Shown here one piece after another: positions 62,545-64,000 of a stretch of DNA of 64,000 nucleotides. This DNA is from Spirodela intermedia (lineage: Eukaryota > Streptophyta > Magnoliopsida > Alismatales > Araceae). Below the pieces are notes generated by a model. The model searched no databases. It was not told the DNA's origin and was given only the letters and a program-made list of their open reading frames with translations. The position numbers and the translations under genes were made by a program. Position 1 is the stretch's first letter. Every line of letters begins with the position of its first letter. The DNA lies in the NCBI GenBank assembly GCA_902729315.2, contig LR746264.1, positions 7,223,878-7,287,877 of the forward strand, given 5' to 3'.

Positions 62545-64000
62545 TCAGAACAGGGCGGAGCTCGTTCTTCGGAGACGAAACTTTGATTCAGGGGGCGGCA
62601 TACGGTGTAAAAGCTTCTCCAAGTCCTGCAAGAAAACGGCCGAAAGCCCGATATCAGACGATTGCGACCCCAGATGAGAAAAAGAACCACGCTGACTCCA
62701 AAGAGTTCTTCGAGCTAGCTAGCTAGTTCCTCCAGATCTCCACTCACGAGGAAAGTATAATGATTCTGACTTAAACCAGTCGGATAAATCCTCAACAATT
62801 CCCCAATATATTTAACTCCCACCCGGAACCCCAAATCTCTCCAGCCGGTGTAGATGAAACTATCTGAATTCATAAACTTATATAGCCGCCATCTACCTCC
62901 TGGGCTGGATCTAAAAGTCAACCACAGACAAAATTCTGCAATCTTTCCACCTCTCCTCTTGATGAGCTCCAAGGACTGAACTCCCACAAGCGGAATCCAC
63001 AAGATTATCTATGCTGGGAATTCCAAATCCGGCCAAGTTCCAGCTGTTTTGGCACTTCTCCAGCAAGATCCCGAAGCTTTAAGGGTGGCACTCTCTTTCT
63101 GCTCTCTCTTAAAAACCGCTATGAAGTTGCCTATTGTGAGCGATTAGCAGTTAGCAGAGGAAGTGTTTATTTACTCAAAAATTATACAAATTTATTGTAT
63201 ATATGATATAGTTCGCACGTCCCCCATCAGGGGGTGACAGATTTTTCCAAAGTCTTCCACTCACAACTATTATTATGGATCTTTCAAGAGAATAATCCAA
63301 TTACATATATCAGAGTGCTCTTAACTGGTTAACTCTAAGATAGAGTGCAAGGAGCAGATGGTCAATGCATAACACTGAAGAACAAGATATCAAAAAGGTT
63401 TCCTCTTCTGAATAATTGCCATCGATCAAGAGCAGTAAGTTGTGGAGAAAATAATATACAGTATTTTGAGGCGATACTAGAGGTTAGGGGTGAGCTTCCT
63501 ACGTAGGTTAGTAAAAATCTCAAATGCGACAATCACAGGTGAAACAGAGATAGAAACCTTACCCTATGCTTCTTCAGCATCTTGTTCTCTTCTTCCAGCC
63601 GAGAAACCTTATTCTCTAGCTCATTAGTATAAGCCTGGCCATGATGAGGCACGAATGTTTCTCAGTGGAATGCCAAGTATCGAAAATTGATTAGTATAAA
63701 TGCTCTTGATCTTCCATAAGTGCCAAGTATGGAAGAAGATATACATAGAACCGACCTGCTTCCTAGCCCTTGATCTGGCAGCAGACTCCCTGTTCTTGAT
63801 CATCCTCTTCTGCCTCCTCTCGACCGTCTTCCCCCCCACGTAATCAGAAGCCTCCCGCTTGCCGCCTGGAGTCTGGGTGTCGGAGAGCGCTCCCATCGTC
63901 GGGGATGAGATGGTCAGCCGTGGATCAGAGTACCCTGGTTCTAGGATGGTAATGGGCGGTGGTGGCGCCGAGGCTGCGTACATGGGCATCACACTTTGCT
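62545..64000 (-). CDS. Group A bZIP transcription factor (ABI5/AREB/DPBF-like), 5' part off the right edge
   Basis: Three exons are seen, 63756-64000 (partial), 63563-63634 and 62545-62625, joining in frame. The basic region KTVERRQKRMIKNRESAARS-RARKQ is followed across the intron by AYTNELENKVSRLEEENKML and KKHR (leucine zipper). The C terminus DLEKLLHRMPPPESK-FRLRRTSSALF resembles the conserved LRRTSSAPF end, a kinase/14-3-3-type motif. Group A bZIPs bind ABRE (ACGTG) elements in ABA and seed responses, and the FD subgroup acts in flowering; the KTVERRQKRMIKNRES core favours AREB3/DPBF. The N-terminal phosphorylation blocks lie outside the window. Note Leu replacing Pro in the terminal motif. 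Confidence 0.92.

Overview
The window is nuclear DNA of a flowering plant, probably a non-grass monocot. Introns are AT-rich with GT-AG borders, the intron-poor genes (LEA_2/NHL, F-box, RING-H2, DnaJ) are strongly GC-rich at third positions, and (GA)n/(CT)n tracts are common. All protein calls come from reading translations and splice sites by eye. Reading frame was checked across every listed junction, but no transcript or database evidence was available. The species is not identified.

Left third (1-28 kb): a CSTF77 pre-mRNA 3'-end processing gene (minus, 20 exons, runs off the left edge) is head-to-head with a LEA_2/NDR1-HIN1-like membrane protein gene. A membrane steroid-binding (MAPR) gene and an F-box gene follow on plus, then a short J-domain protein and a DUF630/DUF632 protein on minus.

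Middle (28-50 kb): a 12-exon PQ-loop transporter (plus) converges on NSE1, the RING subunit of the SMC5/6 complex (minus). NSE1 shares a short divergent promoter region with a plastid-targeted DUF309 protein, which converges on the sulfolipid gene SQD1 (minus). A seven-exon centromeric histone H3 gene (CENH3, plus) is broken up by introns so no long ORF reveals it. It converges on a COMM-domain-like gene (minus). Just beyond, two box C/D snoRNAs with 18S rRNA guide sequences lie on the minus strand with telo-box motifs upstream.

Right part (50-64 kb): a CT-rich minisatellite is split by an old, heavily decayed Ty1/copia retrotransposon. Then come two tandem RING-H2 genes (plus) and the 3' part of a group A (ABI5/AREB-like) bZIP gene on minus that runs off the right edge. 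I found no evidence of a metabolic or defence cluster. Most genes are unrelated housekeeping or signalling loci, with two involved in chromosome structure (CENH3, NSE1) and two in RNA maturation (CSTF77, the snoRNA cluster).
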